Position numbers and translations under genes: made by a program. The notes below the pieces were generated by a model. That model saw only the letters and a list, made by a program, of their open reading frames with translations, made no database searches and was not told the origin of the DNA. 10,173 nt of DNA. Origin: an uncultured Oscillospiraceae bacterium (GTDB taxonomy: Bacteria; Bacillota; Clostridia; Oscillospirales; Acutalibacteraceae). Below, in pieces: positions 1-6,215 of this stretch. Positions within the stretch are counted from its first letter, which is position 1; every line of letters begins with the position of its first letter. Where the stretch lies: assembly GCA_900552115.1 (NCBI GenBank), contig URYP01000076.1:1-10173 (forward strand), written 5' to 3'.

Positions 1-1
1 C

Positions 2-589
2 TGGCGGTCTATCTCTTGTTTTCGGTTGCTTGCTTCCTTACCGTACATGAGCATTAAGGTGGGGGATATCATTGCCTATCAATCCACCAACGATGAGAAT
101 TACGGCGAGATCGTTACCCATAAAATCCGTGAACTGACAAAAGACGCTCAGGGTAATCCCGGCTTTATCACCTATGGTACAACCACCGATAAAAACGATG
201 AAGATATCGTCACCTACAGCTTTGTGCTTGGTAAATACCAAACAAAGCTGCCGGGTGTGGGTAAATTTTTTAAGTTTCTCAAAACCACGCCGGGATATAT
301 TGTTTGTATCTTCCTGCCGTTCCTGCTGCTGATTTTGGTGCAGGGCATCAACAGTATCCGGCTGTTTAAGCGATACAAGCAAGAGCAGCTTGCCGAGATG
401 GAAGCGGAACGTGAAAAGGGACGGGCGGAAATGGCGGCGGAGCGGCAGCGGCTGGAGGAACAGCAGGCAGAGTCCCAGAAAATGATGGCCGAGCTGCTGA
501 AGCTGAAAAGTGAACTGTCGGGCCTGGAAGCACCGGCAGCAAAACCGCAGGAGCCGCCTGCGGAGAAAGACCCCCATTCTATGGTGTAA
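2..589 (+). CDS. sipW: SipW-type signal peptidase I, 3' part (5' end outside window)
   Basis: This is the membrane serine protease that removes SipW-type signal peptides, here very likely those of the three exported proteins downstream. The frame is open from base 2; the nucleophile Ser (SGSM-type motif) would lie upstream and is not seen. From the TTG at 26, residues 9-18 read SIKVGDIIAY, the conserved strand after the active-site region. His32 (bases 119-121) in VTHKI matches the catalytic His of the Ser/His SipW/ER class, which replaces the Lys of ordinary bacterial enzymes. The usual GDaN motif is replaced by GTTTDKNDED (51-60). PGVGKFFKFLKTTPG leads into a C-terminal membrane segment at about 90-107. 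An unusually long charged tail follows, predicted coiled coil (about 115-167), ending Pro-rich. No other start is credible at the left edge, and bases 3-48 hint at a frameshift (see findings). The next gene starts 57 bp downstream. Confidence 0.85.
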   Translation, partial: WRSISCFRLLASLPYMSIKVGDIIAYQSTNDENYGEIVTHKIRELTKDAQGNPGFITYGTTTDKNDEDIVTYSFVLGKYQTKLPGVGKFFKFLKTTPGYIVCIFLPFLLLILVQGINSIRLFKRYKQEQLAEMEAEREKGRAEMAAERQRLEEQQAESQKMMAELLKLKSELSGLEAPAAKPQEPPAEKDPHSMV

Positions 590-602
590 ACATGCAAAGC
601 GT

Positions 603-805
603 GATTACATACAGTCATTGAAAAATTTTGTAGGAGGTAAAACACAATGACAAAGAAAAAAAACACAAAGCGTGCACTGCTAGCCAGCGTTCTTTCTGTA
701 ATGCTGTGCGTCGCAATGCTCGTCGGTTCCACCTTTGCGTGGTTTACCGATTCCGTAACTTCCGGTAAAAACAAAATTGTTGCCGGAAACCTGGACGTGG
801 AGCTG
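603..805 (+). repeat. Direct repeat copy 1: leader, signal peptide and head start of cargo gene 1
   Basis: This 203-bp stretch aligns without net length change to 2648-2850. The shared part begins with GATTA...CAGTCATTG, runs through a T-rich stretch into AGGAGGT, keeps the same 9-base spacer to ATG, and covers codons 1-53. After codon 53 the two genes diverge. A copy that includes the non-coding leader suggests duplication or gene conversion rather than protein-level convergence. The identity was judged by eye and has not been calculated. Confidence 0.75.
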
Positions 806-2536
806 CTGCATACAAACGGCAATGTTGCAGACGAGTCAGTTGAAGGCGCTACCAATCTGTTTGTAAATACAGACGGCACGGCAATCAAATGGGAGCCGGG
901 CGTAATGGCGTATGAAAACTTCACGGTTAAAAATGTCGGTTCTTTGGCTTTGAAATACAAGCTGACTATAAATACGGGAGACTTTAACACCGTAAAGGAC
1001 AGCGGCAAGTCTCTCAAAGATGTACTAAAGGTTGCGGTTCTGGACAGCGCATTCACCGGCAACAGAGCGGACGCGCAGGCGCTGACCTTTGACAAGACCA
1101 TTGCGGACTTTGAAAAAGAAGGCAGATTGACAGCAGGTGAGGCGGCAAACAAAACACATGCCGTTGTGATCTATTGGGAGCCTTCCGCTGCGGACAACGA
1201 TTATAATCTTATAAACGGCAAGGAATCTTCCGACGGCGATCCGCTGTTCGTCGATCTCGGTGTAAGCCTTGTAGCAACGCAGGACTCTGTTGAAAACGAC
1301 AGCTTTGGTTCGGATTATGATGAAGGCGTAGCTTATCCGCCTGTTACCGACTGGTATAACCCTGATGACCCCACAATCACCAACTATTCCATCGGGACGG
1401 CTCAAGAACTGGCTGGCCTGGCGGATCTTGTGAGTGAAGGCGTCAGCTTTAAGGGAAAAACCATAGCTTTGAATGGTGATATTGACCTTCAGAACAATAA
1501 ATGGTCGCCTATCGGCACAAAGGCAAATCCGTACAACGGTACGTTTGATGGTAACGGCAATACTATCAGCAATATAAACCCCGAAACAACAGAAGACGGT
1601 TGTACCGGGTTGTTCGGTAAGATTAACGGAGCTACGATTTCTAACCTAACAGTCAGCGGCGGTACGGTGAACTCAGACAAGACAAACACCGGTGTGATTG
1701 CCGGCGAAGCAAACGGCGGAAAGCTTCAGAATGTTACGGTTGACAACGTAACGGTTAACGGTAAGAATGCTGTCGGCGGTTTGCTGGGCAACTCGTTCAC
1801 GGCTTCAATCTCAGACTGCGCCGTTAAGAACTGCACGGTATCTGGCGTTGAGTATGTAGGCGGCGTGACGGGTACAAGCTATTCTTCTCTGAAGAATGTC
1901 ACGGTAGAAAACTGCAATATCGTCAGCAGCAAATGGAAGGTCGGCGGTATTGTTGGCCAGTTTAATGAAGGCAGCTTTACCTTTAATAATCTTACTGTCA
2001 AAAACACCGTGATTCAGGCGCCGGGAGGATCTTCTATGAGCGGCAGCTGTGTCGGCGGTCTGGTAGGCTTCTCAAATTACGGCAGCAAAACCCTCAATAA
2101 CTGCAAGGTTATTGATTGTACGCTCAAGCTCGACGCGGAGAAAACCGGTACGCTTTATGGCGCCGCGGGTATGATCGGTCAGGTTTACGGTCAAAACGGC
2201 AATGTCTTCAGCTTCAACGACTGTGAGGTTACCGGTTTGAAGGCGTTGGCAGACGGTCAGAAAATAACCGGCGCCGCCGGGTACATAGGCAACGGCTATT
2301 GGAGAGGCTTTACCGGCGTCACCGCTAATTTCAATAACTGCATTGCCAATATTACAGAGGTCACCGCTTTGCAGACAACCGATCTCGGTGCGTTTGTAGG
2401 CAACGGTAAAGATAATACGTATAATTTCACCGGTGAAAATGCTTTGACCGGCGTGGTCAGCGAGGTAATCGGTACTAAGGGTAGCAACATTGTTATTACT
2501 GGCGAGGATACGATCAATCCGGGCAGTAACGGTTGA
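647..2536 (+). CDS. SipW-dependent exported protein, camelysin/TasA-like head with GLUG-repeat beta-helix passenger
   Basis: This is a secreted or cell-surface protein of 629 aa and unknown ligand, probably an extracellular matrix or adhesion component. The start is ATG 647 with AGGAGG at 632-637. Residues 8-31 form a signal peptide with the SipW-cognate ending GSTFAWFTD; cleavage is expected near A31/W32. Residues 32-230 are a camelysin/TasA-like head with WEPG (82-85), VKNVGSLALKY (94-104) and VDLGVSLVATQ (202-212). From about 246 (YSIGTAQELAGLADLV, then LNGDIDL and GTFDGNGNTI) the protein becomes a GLUG-type repeat beta-solenoid. Recurring units include GLFGKINGATISNLTV (321-336), GGLLGNSF (377-384), GGVTGTSYSSLKNVTV, GGIVGQF, GGLVGFS and AGYIGNG. 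There is no LPxTG or C-terminal membrane anchor, so attachment would need a partner. Several Cys lie in the solenoid. The family call is firm; the biological role is inferred. Confidence 0.85.
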   Translation: MTKKKNTKRALLASVLSVMLCVAMLVGSTFAWFTDSVTSGKNKIVAGNLDVELLHTNGNVADESVEGATNLFVNTDGTAIKWEPGVMAYENFTVKNVGSLALKYKLTINTGDFNTVKDSGKSLKDVLKVAVLDSAFTGNRADAQALTFDKTIADFEKEGRLTAGEAANKTHAVVIYWEPSAADNDYNLINGKESSDGDPLFVDLGVSLVATQDSVENDSFGSDYDEGVAYPPVTDWYNPDDPTITNYSIGTAQELAGLADLVSEGVSFKGKTIALNGDIDLQNNKWSPIGTKANPYNGTFDGNGNTISNINPETTEDGCTGLFGKINGATISNLTVSGGTVNSDKTNTGVIAGEANGGKLQNVTVDNVTVNGKNAVGGLLGNSFTASISDCAVKNCTVSGVEYVGGVTGTSYSSLKNVTVENCNIVSSKWKVGGIVGQFNEGSFTFNNLTVKNTVIQAPGGSSMSGSCVGGLVGFSNYGSKTLNNCKVIDCTLKLDAEKTGTLYGAAGMIGQVYGQNGNVFSFNDCEVTGLKALADGQKITGAAGYIGNGYWRGFTGVTANFNNCIANITEVTALQTTDLGAFVGNGKDNTYNFTGENALTGVVSEVIGTKGSNIVITGEDTINPGSNG

Positions 2537-2570
2537 ACAAACCAATAAACAAAGTTGTATTATCTTTGGC

Positions 2571-2632
2571 GAGAACAAAGAGAATAGGGCATAAGCCACA
2601 GGCTGGCTCTACTTGTGCCTTTTGATTGCCGA
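2571..2632 (+). repeat. Intergenic two-hairpin palindromic element, copy 1
   Basis: Between cargo genes 1 and 2 the sequence GAGAAC, 10 bases, GGGCATAAGC, a 16-base loop, then TTGTGCCTTTTGATTGCCGA recurs at 4465-4516 with the same first spacing. Here the first hairpin is short (TCTTTG 2563-2568 with CAAAGA 2576-2581). The second pairs 2586-2595 with 2612-2621, including two G-T pairs. No proper U-run follows, so this is not a typical terminator. It more probably acts on RNA stability, processing or partial readthrough. The rest of this 155-base gap holds the cargo gene 2 leader. Confidence 0.6.
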
Positions 2633-2647
2633 TAAGAGTAAAACGAT

Positions 2648-2850
2648 GATTATGCAGTCATTGTAAAAGGTTTTTGAGGAGGTATAACTCAATGACAAAC
2701 GCTAAGAACACCAAACGTGCATTGCTGGCCAGCGTTCTCTCAATCATGCTGTGTGCGGCAATGCTCGTCGGCTCCACCTTTGCGTGGTTTACAGATAGCG
2801 TCACCAGCGGTAAAAACAAGATTGTCGCAGGCAACCTTGATGTAGAGCTG
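2648..2850 (+). repeat. Direct repeat copy 2: leader, signal peptide and head start of cargo gene 2
   Basis: This is the partner of the 603-805 repeat, of the same length. The conserved leader motif CAGTCATTG lies at 2655-2663 and AGGAGG at 2677-2682, with the same 9-base spacer to ATG 2692. Codons 5-53 encode almost the same residues as in cargo gene 1, with only Val/Ile and Val/Ala type changes in the signal peptide. Confidence 0.75.
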
Positions 2851-4428
2851 GAATATCGTGACGCCGAGGGGAACTGGCATGCGGTTACCCAGGATACCGA
2901 GCTGTTTAGTTCTCTGGAGGCTGACGGCACCGAGAATCTCTGGGAGCCCGGTCACACGGAGGTTGTCTACCTCAAGGTGAAAAATGCAGGCACTCTGGCG
3001 CTGAAATACCAGTTCGCGGTTAACATAGCGAATGAAACTGTATTTACCAATGCGCTGGGTGATACGGATTGTCGCCTTTCCAACTATCTGGTGTTCGGCC
3101 AGGTGGAGAGCGTGAACGAAATTGCCAAGTATGCCACCCGTGAAGAGGCTTGGGCGGCGGCTGGCGATACGCTGGGACTGTCCGATTACACGAAAGCGGG
3201 CGAACTGTACCCGGTGGGTACGGCCGGCAAGGCTTCTGAGCAATATGTGGCCTTGGTGGTGTACATGCCAACCAGCATCGGTAACGAAGCCAACTACCGC
3301 GGTGATGTTGTCCCCTCTATTGACCTGGGTGTCAATCTTGTGGCAACGCAGGCTTCGTATGAGGAAGATGGCTTTGGCAGCGACTACGACGCCGAGGCTC
3401 CCGCGCTTTCCTACAAGGTAACCCCGGAAAATATCGGAGAGTATCTTACTGGTCAGCATGGCAGTATGTCCAACACCAAGCTGATCCTTGCCCCAGGCAA
3501 TTATGGAAAGCTTGAAATCGGCACGCTTACCGCCTATTCTAAGGATGATACGGTATATTCCTGCCCGAACGGAAACAGCCACGATGGAACGCCGCTGACC
3601 TTTACCGATATGGATGCGTTCCAGGCACATTTTAAACCGGGTGAGTGGCACGGCCGCAGCAGTTATACCCGGACGATCAAAAACCTGACGCTTGTCGCAG
3701 AGGGAAATGTAACCGTTGATGGCTTGTCGATTGCCTCCGGCCATATGCATGATACCAAAGATCCTATCAATACGGCGGGCACCGGATACTATTTGACGCA
3801 AAAACTGAGCAATATAAACTTTGTGAATATCGGCTTTACCAACAAAGTTATTATTGAAACCTCTCAGCCGGATACGGTGATTGACGGTGTGACGTTTGAG
3901 GGCTGTTCCTTTACAACCGGCGGCACGGCTTCAACCAATGGCCAGGCGCTGCGTTATTATAATGAGGCCAATAACGGAAATGTCAAAAATCTGACGGTCA
4001 AGAACTGTTCCTTTAATAACTGCTATCAGGGCATATACACAGCGCATATTAACGGTATCGCTGTTACCGGCTGTACCTTTAATACAACAGGTCATAACGC
4101 GATTGCCGTTCAGTCCGGTTCCACAGCGGCAAACCATAAAGCAGTTGTGATTGAAGACAATCGCTTTGAAAACATCAACGATCGGATTATCCGTTTTAAC
4201 GAAGTAGGCGCTGATACACAAATCTCCATTAAGAATAACGTCGCAACAAATTGCGGCGATGAAAGCGGGGAAGTTATCAAAGCGACTTCTCTTGCGGACG
4301 GCATAACCTACGACATCAGCGGCAATAACTGGGGTGAGGGAGCAAGTGTTGCAAACCCGGAGTTTGAAGATGCCTCCACTGGTGTTGAACCGCCGGATGA
4401 AACCGATACAGAGGATCCTTTTGCTTAA
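2692..4428 (+). CDS. SipW-dependent exported protein, camelysin/TasA-like head with PbH1-type beta-helix passenger
   Basis: This is a second exported cargo protein, 578 aa. ATG 2692 is chosen because the in-frame TTG at 2674 overlaps the ribosome binding site (AGGAGG 2677-2682). The signal peptide ends GSTFAWFTD with cleavage expected near A31. The head (about 32-235) has WEPG (84-87), LKVKNAGTLALKY and IDLGVNLVATQ, matching the cargo gene 1 head. A linker (about 238-325) follows. A right-handed parallel beta-helix of the pectin-lyase type then runs from about 328 to 548, with repeated turns such as NLTLVAEGNVTVDGL, IDGVTFEGCSFTTGG, NLTVKNCSFNNC, IAVTGCTFNTTGHNAI and VIEDNRFENI. Such folds bind or cleave polysaccharide, but no catalytic residues can be assigned here. 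The C-terminus is short and acidic (DETDTEDPFA), without a sorting signal. It lies 155 bp after cargo gene 1 and is probably in the same operon. Function is unknown beyond surface or matrix location. Confidence 0.84.
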   Translation: MTNAKNTKRALLASVLSIMLCAAMLVGSTFAWFTDSVTSGKNKIVAGNLDVELEYRDAEGNWHAVTQDTELFSSLEADGTENLWEPGHTEVVYLKVKNAGTLALKYQFAVNIANETVFTNALGDTDCRLSNYLVFGQVESVNEIAKYATREEAWAAAGDTLGLSDYTKAGELYPVGTAGKASEQYVALVVYMPTSIGNEANYRGDVVPSIDLGVNLVATQASYEEDGFGSDYDAEAPALSYKVTPENIGEYLTGQHGSMSNTKLILAPGNYGKLEIGTLTAYSKDDTVYSCPNGNSHDGTPLTFTDMDAFQAHFKPGEWHGRSSYTRTIKNLTLVAEGNVTVDGLSIASGHMHDTKDPINTAGTGYYLTQKLSNINFVNIGFTNKVIIETSQPDTVIDGVTFEGCSFTTGGTASTNGQALRYYNEANNGNVKNLTVKNCSFNNCYQGIYTAHINGIAVTGCTFNTTGHNAIAVQSGSTAANHKAVVIEDNRFENINDRIIRFNEVGADTQISIKNNVATNCGDESGEVIKATSLADGITYDISGNNWGEGASVANPEFEDASTGVEPPDETDTEDPFA

Positions 4429-4446
4429 ATTATAGTCTCATTCTAA

Positions 4447-4474
4447 TGCCGTTCTCTCCGGAGAGAGAACGGCA
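4447..4474 (+). repeat. Perfect 12-bp hairpin after cargo gene 2
   Basis: TGCCGTTCTCTC (4447-4458) pairs perfectly with GAGAGAACGGCA (4463-4474) around the 4-base loop CGGA, 19 bases after the stop codon. There is no U-tract, so it is not a clear intrinsic terminator. Its 3' arm overlaps the 5' arm of the next hairpin by four bases (4471-4474), so the two stems compete at their bases. Confidence 0.7.
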
Positions 4475-4516
4475 ATCAAAGGGCATAAGCTATAGTTTGT
4501 GCCCTTTGATTGCCGA
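4465..4516 (+). repeat. Intergenic two-hairpin palindromic element, copy 2
   Basis: This is the second copy of the element at 2571-2632. Here its main hairpin is perfect: 4471-4485 pairs with 4500-4514 (15 bp), and the loop can extend the stem by five more pairs (two G-T) to a TATA tetraloop. The copy differs from the first mainly by a 10-base shorter loop. No U-run follows. The element sits between the second and third cargo genes. Confidence 0.65.
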
Positions 4517-4533
4517 GAATTAGCGATTATAGT
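4506..4533 (+). promoter_or_regulatory. Possible weak promoter before cargo gene 3
   Basis: TTGATT (4506-4511) and TATAGT (4528-4533) are separated by 16 bases, followed by an AT-rich stretch and the ribosome binding site. The -35 lies inside the hairpin arm. This is only a loose sigma-A match and may be chance; it could allow separate expression of the third cargo gene. Confidence 0.25.
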
Positions 4534-4562
4534 ATATATAAAATCGAAAGGAGAGGACTGTT

Positions 4563-5123
4563 TTGAAAAAATGGCTGAAATCTGCCATATATATTCCAAA
4601 ACACGCCAAGCCAACCGATGAAAATATCTTAAGGCTGATTCTGCCTTCCATTGTGGGAATCATATTTTGCATGATCTGCCTTGCCGGAACAACGTGGGCG
4701 TGGTTTTCCGCCAACATTCAGACGCGACCGCAGACCATAAAGGCGGCCAACTATGATATAGAGGTTTCCGTCAAAAACGAGACCGGTAATTTGGTTTCCA
4801 CTGACCAGCCGCTGGAAGCCGGACAGGCTTATCAAATCACGCTGACCGCCAGAGGGACTGCTGACAAATTCGGCGGTTATTGTATCGTCGAGGGCGGCGG
4901 AAAGACTCTTTATAGCGATACGCTGCTTCCTGGCGAAAAACTCAACTTTACTCTTGCTCCCGATACAACGGCTGTCTATACTTTCACTTCCGAGTGGGGC
5001 AGCCATTCTGGCGAGGCGGATATAACAGAAGGCAGCAACATCGGGCATGGCGCGGAAGCAGAGCCCGCGCCCAAGGAACCCGAAGTGCAGCCGGCGGGAG
5101 GCACTGGGCAGGACCCCGTTTAA
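4563..5123 (+). CDS. Small SipW-dependent exported protein with long n-region and Ig-like domain
   Basis: This is the third exported protein, 186 aa. The start is TTG 4563, with GGAGAGG at 4549-4555; no nearby in-frame ATG exists, since the next Met is residue 37 inside the signal. An unusually long basic n-region (1-25) precedes a hydrophobic segment (about 26-44) ending AGTTWAWFSANI, the SipW-cognate motif, with cleavage expected near A46/W47. The short mature domain (about 62-150) is beta-rich: YDIEVSVKN, YQITLTARG, GGYCIVEGGGKTLYSDTLLPG, LNFTLAPDTTAVYTF. A low-complexity Ala/Pro/Glu/Gly tail (about 150-186) follows. By position and size it could be an assembly or anchor partner, by analogy to TapA in the Bacillus tapA-sipW-tasA operon, but no homology to TapA can be seen. 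The stop is 17 bp before the HAD gene, so co-transcription is likely. Confidence 0.72.
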   Translation: MKKWLKSAIYIPKHAKPTDENILRLILPSIVGIIFCMICLAGTTWAWFSANIQTRPQTIKAANYDIEVSVKNETGNLVSTDQPLEAGQAYQITLTARGTADKFGGYCIVEGGGKTLYSDTLLPGEKLNFTLAPDTTAVYTFTSEWGSHSGEADITEGSNIGHGAEAEPAPKEPEVQPAGGTGQDPV

Positions 5124-5140
5124 GCGCATAGGAGATAAAA

Positions 5141-5917
5141 ATGAAACAGATCAAAATCGCTTTTTTCGATGTTGACGGCACGTTAATTGATATGAACAAA
5201 AAAGTTATATCGGCAAACATGCTTGAGACGCTGATCCGATTAAAACAGAACCATATTAAACTTTGTGTATCCACCGGGCGTCCGCCACAAAACGTGCCCC
5301 GGTTTCCGGAGGTGGAATTTGACGCGTTTATTACCTTTAACGCCTCTTATTGTTATACGAAAGAGAAATGCTTATTGAAAAATCCCATTCCTGCGGCGGA
5401 TGTGCGTACCATTATTGAGAATGCGAACCGGATTGGCCGGCCGGTGTCCCTGGCCAGTGCGGCCAGGATGGGCGCCAATGGCCGGGATCCGGACCTGGTG
5501 GAATACTTTTCGTTCTCGAACCAGCCAGTAGACGTTGTCAAGGATTTTGACGAATTGGCCAAAGAGGATATCTACCAGATTATGATGGGGTGCCGCCAAG
5601 AAGAATATGAACAGGTGCTGCACCATGTGAAAGGCGCTAAAATTACGGCATGGTGGTCGCGGGCGGTGGATATTATTCCGGCGAACGGCGGAAAAGGCTT
5701 AGGGGTGGAAAGAATTCTCGCCCATTACCATCTGGACAGAGAAGAAGCCATAGCGTTCGGGGATGGCAGGAACGATATGGACATGCTGCAGGCGGCTGGT
5801 ACCGGAGTGGCCATGGGAAACGCCACGGACGACGTAAAACGTATGGCGGATGCGGTATGCGGCAGTGTAGCCGAGGATGGAATTTATAATTACTGCAAAG
5901 AGCATCACTTGATTTAA
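5141..5917 (+). CDS. HAD superfamily (Cof-type, class IIB) phosphatase
   Basis: This is a cytoplasmic Mg2+-dependent phosphatase, probably acting on a small phosphorylated sugar or cofactor; the substrate cannot be read from sequence. All four HAD motifs are intact: motif I FFDVDGTL (8-15, nucleophile D10 and acid D12), motif II CVSTGRP (42-48), motif III K185 in GGKGLG, and motif IV FGDGRNDMDML (206-216, D208 and D212). The C2-type cap lies between motifs II and III (about 80-180). The Cof signature VAMGNATDDVK follows motif IV. At 258 aa it is slightly shorter than the usual 265-290. The start ATG 5141 has GGAG at 5131-5134 and lies 17 bp after the third cargo gene, so it is probably cotranscribed. 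No functional link to export is evident. Confidence 0.9.
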   Translation: MKQIKIAFFDVDGTLIDMNKKVISANMLETLIRLKQNHIKLCVSTGRPPQNVPRFPEVEFDAFITFNASYCYTKEKCLLKNPIPAADVRTIIENANRIGRPVSLASAARMGANGRDPDLVEYFSFSNQPVDVVKDFDELAKEDIYQIMMGCRQEEYEQVLHHVKGAKITAWWSRAVDIIPANGGKGLGVERILAHYHLDREEAIAFGDGRNDMDMLQAAGTGVAMGNATDDVKRMADAVCGSVAEDGIYNYCKEHHLI

Positions 5918-5923
5918 AGGGCT

Positions 5924-5989
5924 TCCGCCGTGCAAATCCCGTTTTCTGTTTGCCGGCGGATGCTTTCAGCCTCTGGATAGCGCCGGCAA
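5924..5989 (+). terminator. Overlapping alternative hairpins after the HAD gene, possible operon end
   Basis: TCCGCCG-(T)-GCAAA (5924-5936) pairs with TTTGCCGGCGGA (5949-5960), a 12-bp stem with one bulge. The same 3' arm can instead pair perfectly over 9 bp (5950-5958 with 5981-5989, CGCCGGCAA). Neither stem is followed by a convincing U-run. The position just after the last gene of the export operon and before a new promoter suggests transcription ends here, but the lack of a U-tract keeps confidence low. Confidence 0.4.
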
Positions 5990-6000
5990 TGAAAAACCTG

Positions 6001-6030
6001 TTGACAATGGGCGGGTTCATATGCTATATT
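6001..6030 (+). promoter_or_regulatory. Sigma-A promoter of the riboswitch-ATPase unit
   Basis: TTGACA (6001-6006) and TATATT (6025-6030) are separated by 18 bases. The -35 is perfect and the -10 is one base off consensus. Transcription would start near 6036-6038, about 15 bases before the riboswitch aptamer, which is where such a promoter is expected. Confidence 0.75.
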
Positions 6031-6051
6031 ATTCCAACAATTGAACAGACT

Positions 6052-6139
6052 CGTGAGGGAGTAGTTTGCGCGGTATCCGCGTGGCAAGTCAACACACTGA
6101 CTGTAAAAGTCTGGCTTGTCTTAATAAACGAGACTCATG
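6052..6139 (+). ncRNA. yybP-ykoY family (Mn2+) riboswitch aptamer
   Basis: This leader RNA senses Mn2+ and controls the downstream P-type ATPase. The conserved L1 sequence GGAGTAG is at 6058-6064 and the L3-type ACGAGA at 6128-6133. Basal stem P1 pairs CGTGAG (6052-6057) with CTCATG (6134-6139), enclosing both conserved loops exactly as in the family. P2 is GCGCGG/CCGCGT (6068-6073 with 6077-6082). P3 pairs 6083-6088 with 6115-6120, and an inner hairpin GACT/AGTC pairs 6099-6102 with 6108-6111. The association with a cation-pumping P-type ATPase is known for this riboswitch class. The assignment rests on motifs and hand folding; no covariance search was run. Confidence 0.85.
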
Positions 6140-6187
6140 TATCGCTTTCCAGCCATACATGGTCTTTATTTTTTTACCCGTGTATGG
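6135..6187 (+). promoter_or_regulatory. Riboswitch expression platform: anti-antiterminator and antiterminator stems
   Basis: TCATGTAT (6135-6142) can pair with ATACATGG (6155-6162, one T-G pair), and CCATACAT (6153-6160) can instead pair with GTGTATGG (6180-6187, two wobble-type pairs). The first stem shares bases with the 3' side of aptamer stem P1; the second shares bases with the 5' arm of the terminator. This chain gives a simple logic: ligand-bound P1 frees 6153-6160 to form the antiterminator, so Mn2+ should switch the pump on. Confidence 0.65.
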
Positions 6188-6215
6188 TGAAAGCCTGCAC
6201 GGGTTTTGTTTTTTT
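6176..6215 (+). terminator. Intrinsic terminator of the riboswitch
   Basis: ACCCGTG (6176-6182) pairs with CACGGGT (6198-6204), with some extra pairing inside the loop, followed at once by a T-rich run (6204-6215, broken by one G). It ends 32 bases before the ATPase start codon, the usual position for a riboswitch-controlled attenuator. Confidence 0.85.

Noticed and set aside
214..1152. Long minus-strand reading frame (312 codons) opposite sipW and cargo gene 1
   Set aside because: No ribosome binding site; Ser-rich, unstructured translation; it is the antisense shadow of two well-supported genes. The 353-codon minus frame at 2740-3801 is rejected for the same reason.
2537..2690. Cyclic-di-GMP riboswitch in the cargo gene leader
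   Set aside because: Considered because matrix genes are often c-di-GMP controlled, but the conserved GCAAACC/GACGCAAAG-type core is absent; only simple hairpins are seen.
2674..2691. TTG start six codons upstream for cargo gene 2
   Set aside because: The TTG codon and the next two codons overlap the AGGAGG ribosome binding site, and the aligned cargo gene 1 starts at the equivalent of ATG 2692.
4447..4516. CRISPR-like repeat or rho-independent terminator
   Set aside because: Only two copies of the element exist about 1.9 kb apart, with no spacers; no U-run follows either stem.
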